This document shows, piece by piece, positions 29,632 to 39,187 of a stretch of 64,000 nucleotides of DNA. The stretch covers positions 992,001 to 1,056,000 of the forward strand of contig NZ_CP034909.1 in the NCBI RefSeq assembly GCF_008932245.1, written 5' to 3'. The position numbers and the translations under genes were made by a program. The stretch's first letter is position 1. Each line of letters begins with the position of its first letter. The notes beneath the pieces were generated by a model. It was not told the DNA's origin, did no database searches, and saw only the letters and a list, made by a program, of their open reading frames with translations. This stretch comes from Sinorhizobium alkalisoli. Lineage in GTDB: Bacteria; Pseudomonadota; Alphaproteobacteria; Rhizobiales; Rhizobiaceae.

Positions 29632-30942
29632 ATGACCGCGGCGACGGAAGAGCAAGCAAAGGCAGCCGCCCCGGCGGGCGTGTCTTCCAGCCGTCCCTTC
29701 TCCGCCTTCGAGCGCATGGTGGCCTGGCGCTACCTGCGCTCGCGGCGGAAGGAAGCCTTCATCTCGGTCATCGCCGGCTTTTCCTTCGTCGGCATCATGC
29801 TTGGCGTGGCGACGCTGATCATCGTGATGGCGGTGATGAACGGTTTCCGCACCGAACTCATCTCGCGCATTCTCGGCATGAACGGCCATGTCATCGTGCA
29901 GCCGCTCGATGGTCCGCTCACCAATTATGCCGATCTTGCGGCGCGGTTCTCCGCCATTCCGGGCGTGACCATGGCGATCCCGACGGTTGAAGGCCAGGTG
30001 CTTGCCCAGGGCGTCGGCGACGCTTCGACGGGTGCGCTGGTTCGCGGCGTGAGGGCGGACGATCTTTCGAAGTTGAAGTCGATATCGAACCATATTGTTT
30101 CCGGCGATCTCGTCGGTTTCGCGTCGGGCAGCGGCATCGCCATCGGATCGCGCATGGCTGACCAGTTGGGCGTTAGCGTCGGTGGCACGGTCACGCTGAC
30201 CTCGCCGAACGGCGACGTGACTCCGCTCGGGATGAACCCGCGCATCAAAGCCTATACCGTTTCGGCGATATTCGAGATCGGCATGTCAGAATATGATGCG
30301 ACGATCATCTTCATGCCGCTCGAGGAAGCGCAGCTCTATTTCAATGCGGAAGGGCTCGTTCAATCGATCGAGCTCTTCGTCGAGCATCCCGATGCCGTCG
30401 ACGACCTGCGCCAGCCGATCGAGGAGGCCGCCGGCCGGCAGGTCTTCATCACCGATTGGCGGGATCGCAACAAGACCTTCTTCTCCGCGCTCGCCGTCGA
30501 GCGCAACGTGATGTTCATGATCCTGACGCTGATCGTTCTGGTTGCGGCGTTGAACATCGTCTCGGGTCTGATCATGCTGGTCAAGGACAAGGGCAGCGAC
30601 ATCGCCATCCTGCGCACCATGGGCGCGACTTCGGGCTCGGTCATGCGGATTTTCTTCATGACCGGCGCCGCGATCGGCGTAGCCGGGACGGTGGCCGGCG
30701 TCGCGCTTGGCGTGGTCGTCTGCCTGAACATCGAATCGATCCGCCAGTTCTTCTCCTGGCTGTCCGGCGCCACACTCTTCGATCCGGAGCTCTATTTCCT
30801 GAGCCAATTGCCGGCAGACATGAATGCCGACGAAACCATCGCCGTCGTCGTCATGGCGCTGGCGCTCTCCTTCCTTGCGACGATCTTTCCGGCCTGGCGC
30901 GCCTCGCGCCTCGATCCGGTGCAGGCCCTGCGGTACGAATAA
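29632..30942 (+). CDS. lolC: Lipoprotein-releasing ABC transporter permease (LolC/LolE family)
   Basis: This inner-membrane permease works with LolD to release lipoproteins for transfer to the outer membrane. The 436-residue product has one N-terminal helix (residues about 42-65), a large periplasmic domain, and three C-terminal helices in an FtsX-like domain ([20 protein letters not shown]). Alphaproteobacteria generally have one permease in place of LolC plus LolE, so the C/E assignment is nominal. It starts at ATG 29632, 18 bp after proS, with AAGGGA upstream. Confidence 0.92.
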   Translation: MTAATEEQAKAAAPAGVSSSRPFSAFERMVAWRYLRSRRKEAFISVIAGFSFVGIMLGVATLIIVMAVMNGFRTELISRILGMNGHVIVQPLDGPLTNYADLAARFSAIPGVTMAIPTVEGQVLAQGVGDASTGALVRGVRADDLSKLKSISNHIVSGDLVGFASGSGIAIGSRMADQLGVSVGGTVTLTSPNGDVTPLGMNPRIKAYTVSAIFEIGMSEYDATIIFMPLEEAQLYFNAEGLVQSIELFVEHPDAVDDLRQPIEEAAGRQVFITDWRDRNKTFFSALAVERNVMFMILTLIVLVAALNIVSGLIMLVKDKGSDIAILRTMGATSGSVMRIFFMTGAAIGVAGTVAGVALGVVVCLNIESIRQFFSWLSGATLFDPELYFLSQLPADMNADETIAVVVMALALSFLATIFPAWRASRLDPVQALRYE

Positions 30943-30959
30943 CAAGGACAACAACCGGA

Positions 30960-31646
30960 ATGAATGCGCGCGTGGCACTGCATCTCTCGGCCGTCGAGCG
31001 GCACTATGGCGAGGGCGATACCTTCCTGCCGATCCTCAAGGGCGTCGACCTGATCTTGCGGCGCGGTGAGACCGTGGCACTGGTTGCGCCATCCGGCACA
31101 GGGAAGTCGACGCTCCTGCACATTGCGGGGCTTCTCGAACATCCGGACGGCGGCGATGTCATCGTGAATGGCAAGGCTTGCAATGGCCTTAGCGACGATC
31201 GGCGCACCGCGATCCGCCGCAACGAGATCGGCTTCGTCTACCAGTTCCACCATCTCCTGCCGGAATTCTCGGCGCTGGAGAACATCATGATGCCGCAGCT
31301 GATCGCCGGCCTTCCGAAGGCGGAGGCGGCGGAGCGGGCAAGTGCGCTACTCGACTATATGCGCATCGGGCATCGCGCTTCCCACCGCCCGGCGGAGCTT
31401 TCCGGCGGCGAGCAGCAGCGCGTCGCGATCGCGCGCGCGGTCGCCAATGCGCCGCTCATTCTGCTGGCCGACGAGCCGACCGGCAATCTCGATCCCGAGA
31501 CGGCCGGCTATGTGTTCGAGGCGTTGGAGGCGCTGGCCCGCCAATCCGGTCTTGCGGCGCTGATCGCCACGCACAATCATGAACTTGCCTCGCTCATGGA
31601 TCGCCGCGTCACGATCGAGGACGGCAAGATCGTCGAACTGGAATAG
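30960..31646 (+). CDS. lolD: Lipoprotein-releasing ABC transporter ATPase
   Basis: LolD is the cytoplasmic ATPase that powers lipoprotein release. The 228-residue product has Walker [10 protein letters not shown] (an Ala replaces the usual first Gly), the signature [15 protein letters not shown] and Walker [17 protein letters not shown] 30960 follows AAGGA, 17 bp after the permease gene; the frame open upstream inside the permease is a shadow. Confidence 0.95.
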   Translation: MNARVALHLSAVERHYGEGDTFLPILKGVDLILRRGETVALVAPSGTGKSTLLHIAGLLEHPDGGDVIVNGKACNGLSDDRRTAIRRNEIGFVYQFHHLLPEFSALENIMMPQLIAGLPKAEAAERASALLDYMRIGHRASHRPAELSGGEQQRVAIARAVANAPLILLADEPTGNLDPETAGYVFEALEALARQSGLAALIATHNHELASLMDRRVTIEDGKIVELE

Positions 31647-31649
31647 CGG

Positions 31650-31692
31650 CTACAGCGCCGCGCGTCCTTTCAGACGCGCAAAGCTCGCTGTA
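31650..31692. repeat. RIME-like palindromic repeat, copy 3 (half element)
   Basis: CTACAGCGCC, GCGCGTC/GACGCGC with a CTTTCA centre, then GCTGTA. It begins three bases after the lolD stop and may end that transcript. Confidence 0.75.
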
Positions 31693-31983
31693 ACTCTTGG
31701 ATCTGCGCATCGAGCTTTCCGAAAGTCGGGTGCGACGCCGCGCGCCAGCCGGGCAAACATTCCGCTTCGCTTGAGCCAACAGAATTGTTTCCATTTAACC
31801 CGGAAAGGCTCTAGGCGCATGCGGTGCCGCCGAAACGTTTCCGGATATGGTTGTCTTTGGTGTGATCGAGCGGCTTCGCTCTGGAGAGATTGCCTCCGGA
31901 CCTGGAATGACTTGCACGCCGTCCGGTTGCGTTAACCATAGCCGATGAATAGCGGGCGTTTCATTCGTCCTTGCTTGACTATC
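31693..31983. other. Intergenic region upstream of the SOS box
   Basis: About 290 bp without a supported gene. A short hairpin GAGCGGCTTCGCTC lies near 31868-31881. TTGACT at 31975-31980 may be the -35 of the SOS-controlled promoter, although no convincing -10 follows at standard spacing. Confidence 0.4.
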
Positions 31984-32009
31984 GAACGAAAAAAGAACAA
32001 AAAGGGAAC
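31984..32009 (+). promoter_or_regulatory. Tandem LexA operator (overlapping SOS boxes)
   Basis: GAAC occurs three times at exact 11-bp intervals (31984, 31995, 32006), giving two overlapping perfect copies of GAAC-N7-GAAC, the LexA operator established for Rhizobiales and Rhodobacter. The array ends 22 bp before the ATG of a 28-residue protein and 239 bp before dnaE. SOS control of the first, and perhaps of dnaE, is inferred. Confidence 0.8.
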
Positions 32010-32031
32010 AATAGCGAAAAGGAGCCATGTT

Positions 32032-32118
32032 ATGACAGATTTCGTTCGTGATCTTGCTGCCTTTGCATCGATGACGCTCTTCATCGCGAGCGTTTCGATG
32101 ATCGCGCTGGGCATGTGA
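32032..32118 (+). CDS. 28-residue SOS-controlled membrane protein (SidA-like candidate)
   Basis: The frame encodes 28 residues: a short polar start (MTDFVRDLAAF) then a single hydrophobic helix to the C-terminus (ASMTLFIASVSMIALGM). AAAAGGAG ends seven bases before ATG 32032, an excellent ribosome site. The tandem LexA operator lies immediately upstream. In Caulobacter, SidA is a LexA-controlled inner-membrane peptide of about the same size that blocks division through FtsW/FtsN. No sequence identity is claimed; the proposal rests on size, topology and promoter. It is 130 bp upstream of dnaE. Confidence 0.75.
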   Translation: MTDFVRDLAAFASMTLFIASVSMIALGM

Positions 32119-32248
32119 ATCCCTCTTCCCTGGATCGCACATCAGCGGAATGGCCGGTTTAAAAAAGTCCCCGGCCCCGCTGCAAGGCTGGACAGCCGGG
32201 ACCGGAAACGGGATATGCTCCGCACCGGACAGGAATCGGAGTGCGACA

Positions 32249-35200
32249 ATGGTAAATGGCGAAGGCACTGGGCAGGACATCACGGGCGCAAAGAACCCCC
32301 AATTCGTCCATCTGCGTGTGCACTCCGCTTATTCGCTGCTCGAGGGGGCGCTGCCGCTCAAGAAGATTATCGGCAAGGCGGTTGGCGATGACCAGCCGGC
32401 AATCGGAATAGCCGACACCAACAACCTGTTTGCGGCGCTGGAATTCTCGCAGAAGGCGGCAGACGACGGATTACAGCCGATCATCGGCTGCCAGCTCTCC
32501 ATCGATATGGAGGACGAGGATGGCGAGCGGCGGGGGCATCCACATCAACTCGCGAAGCTGCCTACAATCGTCCTTATCGCCGCAACCGACGCCGGCTACG
32601 CGCGGCTCGTCGATCTCGTCAGCCGCGCCTATCTCGAAGGCGAAGGGCATCAGGCGGCGCGGATCACGCGTTCATGGCTTGCGGAGGGTGGAACGGAAGG
32701 GCTGATCGCCTTGACGGGTGCTGCCGGTGGTCCCGTCGATCTGGCGCTCAAGGCCGGCTCGCAGCCGCTTGCGGAGGCACGGCTGAAAGTGCTTCTCGCG
32801 CTTTTCGGCGATCGCCTCTATGTCGAGGTGCAACGGCAGGGCAATTACGATCGGCGTCACGAGAGCCGCATGGTGGAGCTTGCCTATTGCCACGACGTTC
32901 CGCTTGTCGCGACCAATGAGGCCTTCTTTCCTTCACCCGCCGACTACGACGCCCATGATGCCCTGATGGCGGTCGCCCATAATGCCGTCGTCTCGGATGA
33001 CAGCCGTTTCCGGCTGACGCCGGATCATTATCTGAAAAGCCGCAAGGAAATGGCGACGCTCTTCGCCGATCTACCGGAGGCGCTGGAACATACGGTCGAG
33101 ATCGCGCGACGCTGTTCATTCATGCTCAATACACGCAAACCGATTCTGCCGCGCTTTACCGGCGGCTCGGACGATCCGGAGGAAGCCGAACGCGCGGAAG
33201 CGGCGGAGTTGCGCCGGCAGGCGGAGGAGGGGCTGGATTTCCGTTTGGCCAAGCTCGGTATGGCGCCCGGCTATAGGGAAGAGGATTACCGCGAGCGGCT
33301 GGCCTTCGAGCTCAGCGTCATCGAGCGCATGAAGTTTCCGGGCTACTTCCTGATCGTTGCGGACTTCATCAAATGGGCCAAGGAGCATGACATTCCGGTT
33401 GGCCCCGGCCGTGGCTCCGGCGCCGGCTCGCTGGTCGCCTATGCGCTGACGATTACCGATGTCGATCCGATGCGCTTTTCGTTGCTGTTCGAACGCTTCC
33501 TCAATCCCGAGCGCGTGTCGATGCCGGACTTCGACATCGACTTTTGCCAGGACCGGCGCGAAGAGGTCATCCGCTACGTCCAGCGCAAATATGGACGCGA
33601 GCAGGTGGCACAGATCATCACATTCGGTTCGCTGCAGGCGCGAGCGGCGCTGCGTGACGTCGGGCGGGTGCTGGAAATGCCTTACGGGCAGGTCGACAAG
33701 ATCTGCAAGCTCGTACCGAACAACCCCGCCAATCCGACGCCGCTTTCGAAGGCGATCGAGGAGGAGCCGCGCCTGCAGGAGGAGGCGGAGAAGGAGCCGG
33801 TCGTCGCCCGCCTTCTCGACATCGCGCAAAAGATCGAGGGTCTCTATCGTCACGCCTCGACCCATGCGGCCGGTATCGTTATCGGCGATCGGCCGCTGTC
33901 GCAGCTCGTGCCGATGTACCGCGATCCGCGTTCGGACATGCCGGTCACTCAGTTCAACATGAAATGGGTTGAGCAGGCCGGTCTCGTAAAATTCGACTTT
34001 CTCGGGCTCAAGACGCTGACGGTGCTGAAGACAGCCGTCGACTTCGTCGCCAAGCGCGGCATCGAGGTTGATCTTGCGAGCATCCCGATCGACGATCCGA
34101 AGACTTACGAAATTCTCTCCCGCGGCGAAACGGTCGGCGTCTTTCAGGTGGAAAGCGCCGGCATGCGCAAGGCGCTGATCGGCATGCGCCCGGACTGCAT
34201 CGAGGACATCATTGCACTCGTCGCGCTCTACCGCCCCGGGCCGATGGAGAACATCCCGGTCTACAATGCCCGCAAGCATGGCGAGGAGGAGATCGAATCG
34301 ATTCATCCGAAGATCGATTACCTGCTCAAGGAAACCCAGGGCGTTATCGTCTATCAGGAGCAGGTGATGCAGATCGCCCAGGTGCTTTCGGGCTATTCGC
34401 TCGGCGAGGCGGACCTGCTGCGCCGCGCCATGGGCAAGAAGATCAAGGAGGAGATGGACAAGCAGCGCGCCCGCTTCGTCGAAGGCGCCGTTCAGAACGG
34501 CGTCTCCAAACCGCAGGCGGATCTGATCTTCGACCTGCTTGCGAAGTTCGCCAATTACGGCTTCAACAAGTCGCATGCGGCCGCCTATGCCATCGTCTCC
34601 TACCAGACCGCCTATATGAAGGCGCATTATCCGGTCGAATTCCTGGCAGCGTCCATGACGCTCGACATGTCGAACACGGAGAAGATCAACGATTTCCGCC
34701 AGGACGCAAAACGCCTCGGTATCGAGGTGATCTCGCCCTCGGTGCAGACGTCGTTCCGCCATTTCGAGACCGGCGACAACCGCATCTATTATGCGCTGGC
34801 GGCGATCAAGGGTGTCGGCGAGTCGGCGGTCGACCATATCGTGGAGGTTCGTGGCGACCGGCCCTTCGCAAGCCTCGAGGACTTCTGCCTCAGGATCGAT
34901 CCGAAGCTTTTGAACCGGCGCGTCTTCGAGAGCCTGATCGCCGCCGGTGCCTTTGACTGCTTCGGTCATGATCGGGCCGAGCTCATCGGCGGGCTCGACC
35001 GCATCCTCGGCTTTGCGCAGCGCGCCCAGGAAAACAAGGTGAGCGGGCAGAGCGACATGTTCGGCGCAGGCGCTGCGACGGGCCCCGAAAAGATCGTGCT
35101 GCCGCCCTACACGCCCTGGCTCGCCTCGGAGAAGCTGCACCGCGAATTCCAGGTGCTCGGCTTCTATCTCTCGGCGCACCCGCTCGATACCTACGCAAAG

Positions 35201-35743
35201 CTGCTCCAGAAGATGCGGGTGCAGGCATTCGGCGATTTCGCCGCGGCGGTAAAAAAGGGCGCCACCGCCGGCCGGCTCGCCGGGACGGTCACATCGAAAC
35301 AGGAACGCAAGACGCGCACCGGCAACAAGATGGGCATTGTTGCCTTTTCCGACGCCTCCGGCCAGTTCGAGGCGGTTCTCTTTTCGGAGACGCTGCACCA
35401 GAACCGCGATTTGCTGGAACCGGGCAAATCGATGGTGATGACGGTGGATGCCGACGAGCGCCCGGAAGGCATCGGTCTTCGCATAAGAACGCTCCGTTCG
35501 CTAGAGGAGGAATCGCTGCAGATGCAAAAGGCGCTGCGCGTCTATGTGCGCGATTCCGGCCCCTTGCGCTCGATTGCACCCCACCTCAACACGAAGGGCG
35601 ACGGCCTGGTTTCCTTCATCCTCATCAAGGACGACGGCCAGCGGGAAATCGAGGTCGAACTTGGCGAGAAATACCGGATATCGCCGGAAATCGCCGCGGC
35701 GCTGCGCTCGGCACCCGGCGTTGTTGACGTCGAACTGGTTTGA
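32249..35743 (+). CDS. dnaE: DNA polymerase III subunit alpha
   Basis: This is the replicative polymerase catalytic subunit. The 1164-residue product begins with a PHP domain (FVHLRVHSAYSLLEGALPLK), then the C-family polymerase core with catalytic aspartates in SMPDFDIDFCQDRREEVIRY and the GPGRGSGAGSLVAYAL loop, a helix-hairpin-helix region, and a C-terminal OB fold (residues about 1000-1080). The length fits replicative DnaE rather than the shorter error-prone DnaE2. ATG 32249 has GGAG upstream; the 33-codon extension to 32150 has a Pro/Gly-rich composition and no ribosome site. Confidence 0.96.
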   Translation: MVNGEGTGQDITGAKNPQFVHLRVHSAYSLLEGALPLKKIIGKAVGDDQPAIGIADTNNLFAALEFSQKAADDGLQPIIGCQLSIDMEDEDGERRGHPHQLAKLPTIVLIAATDAGYARLVDLVSRAYLEGEGHQAARITRSWLAEGGTEGLIALTGAAGGPVDLALKAGSQPLAEARLKVLLALFGDRLYVEVQRQGNYDRRHESRMVELAYCHDVPLVATNEAFFPSPADYDAHDALMAVAHNAVVSDDSRFRLTPDHYLKSRKEMATLFADLPEALEHTVEIARRCSFMLNTRKPILPRFTGGSDDPEEAERAEAAELRRQAEEGLDFRLAKLGMAPGYREEDYRERLAFELSVIERMKFPGYFLIVADFIKWAKEHDIPVGPGRGSGAGSLVAYALTITDVDPMRFSLLFERFLNPERVSMPDFDIDFCQDRREEVIRYVQRKYGREQVAQIITFGSLQARAALRDVGRVLEMPYGQVDKICKLVPNNPANPTPLSKAIEEEPRLQEEAEKEPVVARLLDIAQKIEGLYRHASTHAAGIVIGDRPLSQLVPMYRDPRSDMPVTQFNMKWVEQAGLVKFDFLGLKTLTVLKTAVDFVAKRGIEVDLASIPIDDPKTYEILSRGETVGVFQVESAGMRKALIGMRPDCIEDIIALVALYRPGPMENIPVYNARKHGEEEIESIHPKIDYLLKETQGVIVYQEQVMQIAQVLSGYSLGEADLLRRAMGKKIKEEMDKQRARFVEGAVQNGVSKPQADLIFDLLAKFANYGFNKSHAAAYAIVSYQTAYMKAHYPVEFLAASMTLDMSNTEKINDFRQDAKRLGIEVISPSVQTSFRHFETGDNRIYYALAAIKGVGESAVDHIVEVRGDRPFASLEDFCLRIDPKLLNRRVFESLIAAGAFDCFGHDRAELIGGLDRILGFAQRAQENKVSGQSDMFGAGAATGPEKIVLPPYTPWLASEKLHREFQVLGFYLSAHPLDTYAKLLQKMRVQAFGDFAAAVKKGATAGRLAGTVTSKQERKTRTGNKMGIVAFSDASGQFEAVLFSETLHQNRDLLEPGKSMVMTVDADERPEGIGLRIRTLRSLEEESLQMQKALRVYVRDSGPLRSIAPHLNTKGDGLVSFILIKDDGQREIEVELGEKYRISPEIAAALRSAPGVVDVELV

Positions 35744-35768
35744 AGCGGCCCGGACCGTGAGCCGTCGC

Positions 35769-36980
35769 TTACGGTTGCGTGATGATGATGAAATCGGTTC
35801 CTACACCGGTCTCCATGCCGCTCTCGGTATCGGAGATCGAAAGCGATGAGCCATCGGCAAGAAGGGATGCAATGCGCCGTTGCGTATCCTCCGGCACCGA
35901 GATGCGGTTGAGCGTGTGCTTCAGGGCGTTGAAATCGCTGGTGTCCGCATCGGTCGTGATCCCAAGGCGCTTTTTCGTGGCATTCGTCAGCGCATTATCC
36001 AGAGAAAGACCGAACCATTTGCCTTCTCCCGAATAGGGGTCGAGTTCCTGAAACTGCAGAAAATGCGTGCCGAGCGCCACTCCGGGCTCGGCGATGTCGA
36101 TATCGACTTCGAAGAGCGGCTGGAACGCCCGGCGTACGCGCAGGATCCCGTTCGGCGGCGTCCCGCGGCCGGCCTTGCGGAAGACCGCCTGGAGTAGCTC
36201 GGGGGTGATTTCGCCATCGGCCGGCATGCCCTCGGCCACTTGGAAGGCACGGATGGCGGCGCGTGTCGCGGGGCCGCTGTAACCGTCCGGCTCGCCGGCT
36301 TCGTGGCCGAGCGCGTTCAGGAGCATCTGCAGGTCGCGCACGCTCTCTCGCATGCCGCGCCGGGTAATCAGAATGCGAATGGGCGCCCCGTCCCGTTCGA
36401 ACGAGGGCGGTAGCGGAGATCGCTCGGCTGTCGCGACCTCAATGCTGCCGGTCGCGAGATCACCAAGAGCGGGGCGCAGGGGCACGTCGGCAAGCGGCGC
36501 CGCTGGCCTTGCCTGGTTCGGCTGGAAGAGCACGTCGCTCGAAACCCGTATGGGGGCGACCTCCCGCTCGGCTATGACCACGTGCATGCCGCGCTCGGTG
36601 ATCTGGAAGAGATCGGCGGCGAAGCGGTCCGGAAGCCGTACGCATCCGTGCGAGGCTGGATAGTGCGGCACGTGGTTCGAGCCGTGCAGGGCGATGCCCG
36701 ACCAGGTCAGCCGCTGCATGAACGGCATAGGCGCATTGGAATAGATGTTCGATTCGTGGTGCCGGCGCTTCTCCAGGATCGAAAAGATGCCTGTCGGAGT
36801 CCTGTGGTTCGCTCTGCCGGTCGACACGTTCGAGGTGGCGATCACTCGATCGCCGTCATAGACGGCGAGTGACTGCCGCTGGCGCGATATCACGATCTGC
36901 AATGGCGACTTGCCGGCTGCTGCGGCGGATGACAAAGACACGGCGAGGACGACGAGCCCTATCCCGAGAGTGGAACGCAA
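35769..36980 (-). CDS. L,D-transpeptidase (YkuD domain) with peptidoglycan-binding domain
   Basis: It probably forms 3-3 peptidoglycan crosslinks or attaches proteins to the wall in the periplasm. The 403-residue product starts with a signal peptide (STLGIGLVVLAVSLSSAAAA). The YkuD domain spans residues about 26-135 and has the catalytic motif HGSNHVPHYPASHGCVRLP. A PG_binding_1-like domain follows at about 205-255 (VRDLQMLLNALGHEAGEPDG). The start is TTG 36980 with GAGGG upstream. It is convergent with dnaE, 25 bp apart. Confidence 0.92.
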   Translation of the reverse strand: MRSTLGIGLVVLAVSLSSAAAAGKSPLQIVISRQRQSLAVYDGDRVIATSNVSTGRANHRTPTGIFSILEKRRHHESNIYSNAPMPFMQRLTWSGIALHGSNHVPHYPASHGCVRLPDRFAADLFQITERGMHVVIAEREVAPIRVSSDVLFQPNQARPAAPLADVPLRPALGDLATGSIEVATAERSPLPPSFERDGAPIRILITRRGMRESVRDLQMLLNALGHEAGEPDGYSGPATRAAIRAFQVAEGMPADGEITPELLQAVFRKAGRGTPPNGILRVRRAFQPLFEVDIDIAEPGVALGTHFLQFQELDPYSGEGKWFGLSLDNALTNATKKRLGITTDADTSDFNALKHTLNRISVPEDTQRRIASLLADGSSLSISDTESGMETGVGTDFIIITQP

Positions 36981-37102
36981 GATAAACCCTCATTTGCGAC
37001 GGTGGCGCCTGCAAACGGCATGCAAGCCGTAACACGCCAGACTTGTCGAGCGAGGCTATCCTCCAATATTTAAGGAATTGAATCGGCGCCTTCCATCACG
37101 GG

Positions 37103-38395
37103 CTATTGATCGCGGCGCCGTTGACCGAAGGTGTAGCCCGTTTCGACGCTGGTCTTGCCGAACTTGTCGCGCAGCTTGTTGATCGCCTCCTCGGCGGCCG
37201 CCCGCCGCGTTGCCAAGGGGTCCACGAGATCCGGCGGATCGGCGTGAACGGGATCGCAAAGATCGCTGACGCCGATGCCGATCAGCCTGTATCTCGTCCC
37301 GTCGAGTTCCCGCTCGAGCAGTTGCAGGCCGATGCGGAAAATGCGGTCGGCAAGGCGGGTTGGGCTCTCCAGCCGCCGGTTGCGCGTACGGCTCTTGAAG
37401 TCCGCCGTCTTCAATTTCAGGACGACGGTCTGACCGGCGAGTTCGGATTTGCGCAGCCTGAGGGCTACCTGCTCGCTGAGGCGCCTGAGATGCGAGACGA
37501 GTTCCTCCGGGCGAGACAGGTCCTCGTTGAAGGTCGTTTCGGATGAAACGCTCTTGGCCTCCCCATCCGTCTCGACAATGCGTTCGTCCTGGCCGCGCGA
37601 CAGCCGGTAAAGCCTCCGGCCCATCGTGCCGTAGCGGCGCATCAGTTCTGCTTCTTCCATCGTCTGCAACTGCCCGATCGTGCGGATGCCGTCCCGCTCG
37701 AGAGTCGCGGCAAAGGCCTTGCCGACGCCCCAGATCAAGGTGACCGGACGGTCCTTCAGGAAATCCACGGCCTCGGCCTGTCCTATCACGGAGAAGCCGC
37801 GCGGCTTTTGCAGGTCGGAGGCGACCTTGGCGAGGAACTTGCAGTAGGAGAGGCCGACGGAGACGGTGATGCCGACTTCCTGCTCGATGCGCCGGGCGAA
37901 GTGGGCGAGCGTCCGGGCTGGCGCGGCGTGGTGCAGCCGCTCGGTGCCGCTCAGGTCGAGGAAAGCCTCGTCGATCGACAGCGGCTGCACGAGCGGAGTC
38001 AGGTCCAGCATCATGCTTCTGATTTCGCGCCCGACACGGGAATATTTCTCCATGTTCGGCGTGATCACCACCGCTTCGGGGCAGGCCTCGAGCGCCTTGA
38101 ACATCGGCATGGCCGAACGCACGCCATGAATGCGGGCGATGTAGCAGGCGGTCGAGACGACGCCACGTTTGCCGCCGCCGATGATGACCGGCTTGTCGGC
38201 GAGCTCTGGATTGTCGCGTTTCTCGATCGAGGCGTAGAAGGCATCGCAGTCGATATGCGCCAGAGTGAGCCGATCGAGTTCGGCGTGGTGCAGGAGACGC
38301 GGACTGCCGCAGGCGCGACACCGCCGGGCGAGGGCTGCCTGGTCTTTCAGGCAGTCTCGGCAGAGGCCGGAAATCGGTACAGCGCTGTCTCGCAT
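37103..38395 (-). CDS. dinB: DNA polymerase IV with N-terminal zinc ribbon
   Basis: A Y-family translesion polymerase. The 430-residue product has a CxxC...CxxC zinc ribbon (CRDC, CRAC; residues about 12-30) before the palm. Catalytic acidics are in [20 protein letters not shown] and [14 protein letters not shown], followed by the little-finger domain. The ATG at 38395 is preferred: the TTG at 38407 that would lengthen it by four codons overlaps the LexA operator at 38402-38416. SOS induction is therefore very likely. No beta-clamp motif was checked. Confidence 0.94.
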   Translation of the reverse strand: MRDSAVPISGLCRDCLKDQAALARRCRACGSPRLLHHAELDRLTLAHIDCDAFYASIEKRDNPELADKPVIIGGGKRGVVSTACYIARIHGVRSAMPMFKALEACPEAVVITPNMEKYSRVGREIRSMMLDLTPLVQPLSIDEAFLDLSGTERLHHAAPARTLAHFARRIEQEVGITVSVGLSYCKFLAKVASDLQKPRGFSVIGQAEAVDFLKDRPVTLIWGVGKAFAATLERDGIRTIGQLQTMEEAELMRRYGTMGRRLYRLSRGQDERIVETDGEAKSVSSETTFNEDLSRPEELVSHLRRLSEQVALRLRKSELAGQTVVLKLKTADFKSRTRNRRLESPTRLADRIFRIGLQLLERELDGTRYRLIGIGVSDLCDPVHADPPDLVDPLATRRAAAEEAINKLRDKFGKTSVETGYTFGQRRRDQ

Positions 38396-38401
38396 GTCTG
38401 G

Positions 38402-38416
38402 GAACAAATGTTGAAC
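38402..38416 (-). promoter_or_regulatory. LexA operator of dinB
   Basis: GAAC (38402-38405), seven bases, GAAC (38413-38416) is a perfect SOS box, six bases upstream of the dinB ATG. Its position implies that it overlaps the transcription start and that the transcript has a very short leader. Confidence 0.85.
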
Positions 38417-38440
38417 GGGGCGACTTTACGCTCTACGCTA

Positions 38441-38488
38441 CTGCATGATTCCTTAAATCGGAACCGATTTAAGGGCGGAATCATGCAG
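38441..38488. repeat. AT-rich palindromic intergenic repeat
   Basis: CTGCATGATTCC...GGAATCATGCAG forms the outer arms, with CTTAAATCGG/CCGATTTAAG inside and a three-base offset. It is nearly perfect over 48 bp and lies between the divergent dinB and GNAT genes. The form is typical of rhizobial palindromic repeats and differs from the GC-rich family at 27443. Confidence 0.8.
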
Positions 38489-38549
38489 CGAGCTTGCGTG
38501 TCTGACAGACGTGCGGCGCTGTGGTGGTGAGCGGGCGTTGGAGGCTTCA

Positions 38550-39137
38550 TTGGATGTCGCCCTGCAATTTGCGCCGGCAACAGCGGATCGCTGGCCGGAC
38601 TTCGAGAGGCTTTTCGGCCCGCAAGGCGCGTTCTGCGGCTGCTGGTGCGTAGCGTTGCGCCTGCCGCACGCCGTTCGAATGAGGATGAGCGCCGGAGAAC
38701 GCAAGGACGCCATGAGGCGCAGGATCGAGGCGAGACCACCGCCCGGCCTCCTCGGCTATCATGTGGGCGAGCCGGTCGCCTGGGTCCAGGTCGGCCCCCG
38801 CTCCGACGTGCCGCAATTCAATTCGCCACGCACCGTTTCGCGTCCGCTGCAAGCAAGCGAGGCGCAGGATGAGAGCGTCTGGGCGCTGAGTTGCTTTTTT
38901 CTTTCCTCGCCCTTGCGCGGCAAGGGGTTGAGCCATCGCATGCTCACGGCTGCAATCGCGCATGCCCGGGCTGCCGGCGCCCGGTATCTCGACGCCTGTC
39001 CGATCGACCATGCCAAGCAGTCGAAATCCGTCGCGCTCTGTATCGGCTCGACGACGATCTTCGATGCCGCCGGCTTCGAGATCGTGGCACGGCGCAAGGA
39101 CGGCAGGCCCCTGATGCGATTGGAATTGAGGCAATGA
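38550..39137 (+). CDS. GNAT family N-acetyltransferase
   Basis: The product of about 195 residues has an acetyl-CoA-binding signature (SSPLRGKGLSHRMLTAAIAH) and a C-terminal YLDACPIDH region typical of small-molecule acetyltransferases. The substrate is unknown. No ATG is available. TTG 38550 has GGAGG five bases upstream and is preferred to GTG 38511, but the start is uncertain. It is divergent from dinB and convergent with the HAD-like gene. Confidence 0.8.
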   Translation: MDVALQFAPATADRWPDFERLFGPQGAFCGCWCVALRLPHAVRMRMSAGERKDAMRRRIEARPPPGLLGYHVGEPVAWVQVGPRSDVPQFNSPRTVSRPLQASEAQDESVWALSCFFLSSPLRGKGLSHRMLTAAIAHARAAGARYLDACPIDHAKQSKSVALCIGSTTIFDAAGFEIVARRKDGRPLMRLELRQ

Positions 39138-39187
39138 CGGTTCGCGCCGTAATGACTTGCCCCGGCCGGGCGGCGCTGAAGGGCGGT

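Noticed and set aside
38393..38407. dinB start at TTG 38407
   Set aside because: The codon lies inside a perfect LexA operator; ATG 38395 keeps the operator upstream of the coding region.
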